A DNA stretch of 5,232 nucleotides. It comes from a bacterium. Its GTDB lineage: Bacteria; SZUA-79; Acidulodesulfobacterales; Acidulodesulfobacteraceae. A program made the translations under genes and the position numbers. The stretch is from NCBI GenBank assembly GCA_021791295.1, contig JAJYWW010000052.1, forward strand, positions 1 through 5,232, given 5' to 3'. Shown one piece after another: positions 4,297 through 5,232 of the stretch. The notes under the pieces were generated by a model. That model was not told the DNA's origin and ran no database searches. It saw only the letters and a list, made by a program, of their open reading frames with translations. Numbering within the stretch: position 1 is the stretch's first letter; each line of letters starts with the position of its first letter.

Positions 4297-4800
4297 ATGG
4301 ATAACATCAGAATAGGAAGCGGTTACGACATACACAAGTTTTTAGAAATAGCGCTTTTTGAAAACGCCGCTAAAAAATTATATCTCGGAGGCGTATTAAT
4401 AGAAGGGCATATAGGGGTTGCCGCCCACTCTGACGGCGACGTCGTGCTTCACTCGCTTACCGATGCTCTCCTTGGAGCCTTATCCCTCCCCGATATAGGC
4501 GTTCTTTATCCTGATAATCTTAAATCCACGAAGGGAATTAACAGTGTAGAAATAATAAAATACGCCTACGGTTTGGTAAAAGATAAAGGATACGGCTTAG
4601 TCAACGCCGATATTACTATTATAACGCAGACGCCTAAAATTTCCGCATATAAAGAACAAATGACGGTTTCGATATCTTCCGCTTTAGGCGTCGATAAAAC
4701 GCGGCTCAACATAAAAGGAAAAACGAAAGAAGGCCTCGACTCGGTCGGAAAGCAAAAAGCCATAGAATGCTTCAGCGTATGCCTGCTTTCTCATGAATAA
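4297..4800 (+). CDS. ispF: 2-C-methyl-D-erythritol 2,4-cyclodiphosphate synthase (IspF)
   Basis: This 167-residue cytoplasmic trimeric enzyme of the MEP isoprenoid pathway converts CDP-methylerythritol 2-phosphate to the cyclic diphosphate with release of CMP. The N-terminal RIGSGYDIHKF gives the metal ligands D11 and H13. AHSDGDVVLHSLTDALLGAL (43-62) carries H44 and the third ligand H52. D66 in LPDIG and the YPD motif (71-73) follow. NADITIITQTPK (103-114) and the C-terminal KGKTKEGLDSVG (140-151) match the CDP-binding and catalytic loops, with T143 and E145 at the expected places. It is about ten residues longer than typical IspF because of an extra segment around residues 16-27 (LEIALFENAAKK), in a loop before the first substrate strand. 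All key residues are intact. It starts an operon with ispD 20 nt downstream. The ATG has no ribosome binding site, as discussed under the promoter. Confidence 0.95.
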   Translation: MDNIRIGSGYDIHKFLEIALFENAAKKLYLGGVLIEGHIGVAAHSDGDVVLHSLTDALLGALSLPDIGVLYPDNLKSTKGINSVEIIKYAYGLVKDKGYGLVNADITIITQTPKISAYKEQMTVSISSALGVDKTRLNIKGKTKEGLDSVGKQKAIECFSVCLLSHE

Positions 4801-4820
4801 ACTTTCGCACCGGTAAAAAA

Positions 4821-5232
4821 ATGAAAAATTACGCCGTACTGCTTGCTGCGGGAACGGGTTCCCGGACGGGCGCCGCAATACCCAAACAGCTTATAAAAAT
4901 TAACGGGAAAGAAATCATACTCCTCAGCCTCGAAATTTTTTTTAAATCAAAAATTAATTTCGAAACGGTTATCGTAGCGACCCCGCCGCCGTCGGTTTTT
5001 AAATTTGACTGGAATAATTTTTTTAAAAAAAATCTCGGAAACGGCGAAATGGAAAAATTGCAGATAATAACAGGCGGAGAAACAAGACAGCGGTCGGTAG
5101 GTAATTCTATAAAATATTTAGAAAGTATTATTCCTCCTGCCGAAACGGAAAATGCCGTCGTTTTTATCCATGACTCCGCAAGGCCTTTCGTAACGGACGA
5201 AGAACTGCATTTATTGTTTCAGAAAACCGCCG
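4821..5232 (+). CDS. ispD: 2-C-methyl-D-erythritol 4-phosphate cytidylyltransferase (IspD), N-terminal part
   Basis: These are the first 137 codons of an ORF open to the right edge; the full family length is about 225-240 aa, so roughly 100 residues are missing. IspD joins CTP and methylerythritol 4-phosphate, two steps before IspF. The nucleotide-binding signature is clear: VLLAAGTGSRTGAAIPKQ (6-23), with R15 and K22 at the positions of the catalytic Arg and Lys of E. coli IspD. GGETRQRSVGNSI (85-97) and the IHDSARPFV motif (116-124) follow in the usual order. The insert WNNFFKKNLGNGEMEK (64-79) before the GG motif makes this part slightly longer than in E. coli. The start lies 20 nt after the ispF stop with no Shine-Dalgarno site (GGTAAAAAA), suggesting coupling to ispF translation. 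The usual order elsewhere is ispD before ispF. Confidence 0.93.
   Translation, partial: MKNYAVLLAAGTGSRTGAAIPKQLIKINGKEIILLSLEIFFKSKINFETVIVATPPPSVFKFDWNNFFKKNLGNGEMEKLQIITGGETRQRSVGNSIKYLESIIPPAETENAVVFIHDSARPFVTDEELHLLFQKTA

Noticed and set aside
4566..4878. Minus-strand open frames at 4566-4763 and 4684-4878
   Set aside because: They are antisense to ispF and the ispF-ispD junction, whose coding is beyond doubt.
1..5232. CRISPR array, insertion sequence or integrase gene
   Set aside because: No regularly spaced repeats, no transposase-like coding sequence and no recombinase motifs are visible in any frame.

Overview
The window is an A+T-rich bacterial segment. Three parts are unmistakable: a c-di-GMP-type HD-GYP phosphodiesterase, a YqjM-like old yellow enzyme, and the start of a non-mevalonate isoprenoid (MEP) gene pair, ispF-ispD. 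The MEP pathway, HD-GYP signalling and strong Shine-Dalgarno sites at some genes fit a Gram-negative-like bacterium, possibly from a deltaproteobacterial-type lineage. That placement is a guess from composition and gene style, because no taxonomic marker is present.

Layout. Bases 1-1451 look like an accessory island. They hold a BrnT/BrnA-like toxin-antitoxin pair on the minus strand (antitoxin cut by the window edge), then a broken ORF with a Fis-type helix-turn-helix tail. A second, unrelated toxin-antitoxin pair follows on the plus strand (DUF2281-type antitoxin overlapping a PemK/MazF toxin). The stretch ends in the 3' portion of a tRNA-Leu(CAA) gene with no 5' half. Two plasmid-type stability modules, gene debris and a 3' tRNA fragment together suggest a decayed integrated element whose edge lay at a tRNA gene. 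No integrase is visible here. Bases 1452-1842 contain no convincing gene, but hold a perfect 12-bp inverted repeat and a 10-bp tandem duplication.

Bases 1843-5232 look like ordinary core genome. The DUF3391/HD-GYP gene (plus) converges on the old yellow enzyme gene (minus). The latter is divergent from ispF-ispD (plus) across a 103-base intergenic region. That region holds two extended -10 promoters facing away from each other, with a 15-base palindrome between them. The ispF promoter sits so close to the ATG that its mRNA is predicted to be leaderless, and the BrnT-like toxin shows the same arrangement.

Functionally, IspD makes CDP-methylerythritol and IspF closes the later cyclodiphosphate, so the pair belongs to one pathway, although ispF here precedes ispD. 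No clearly new multi-gene system is evident. The points most worth a second look are the tRNA scar with its toxin-antitoxin cluster, the operator-like palindromes, and the leaderless starts.
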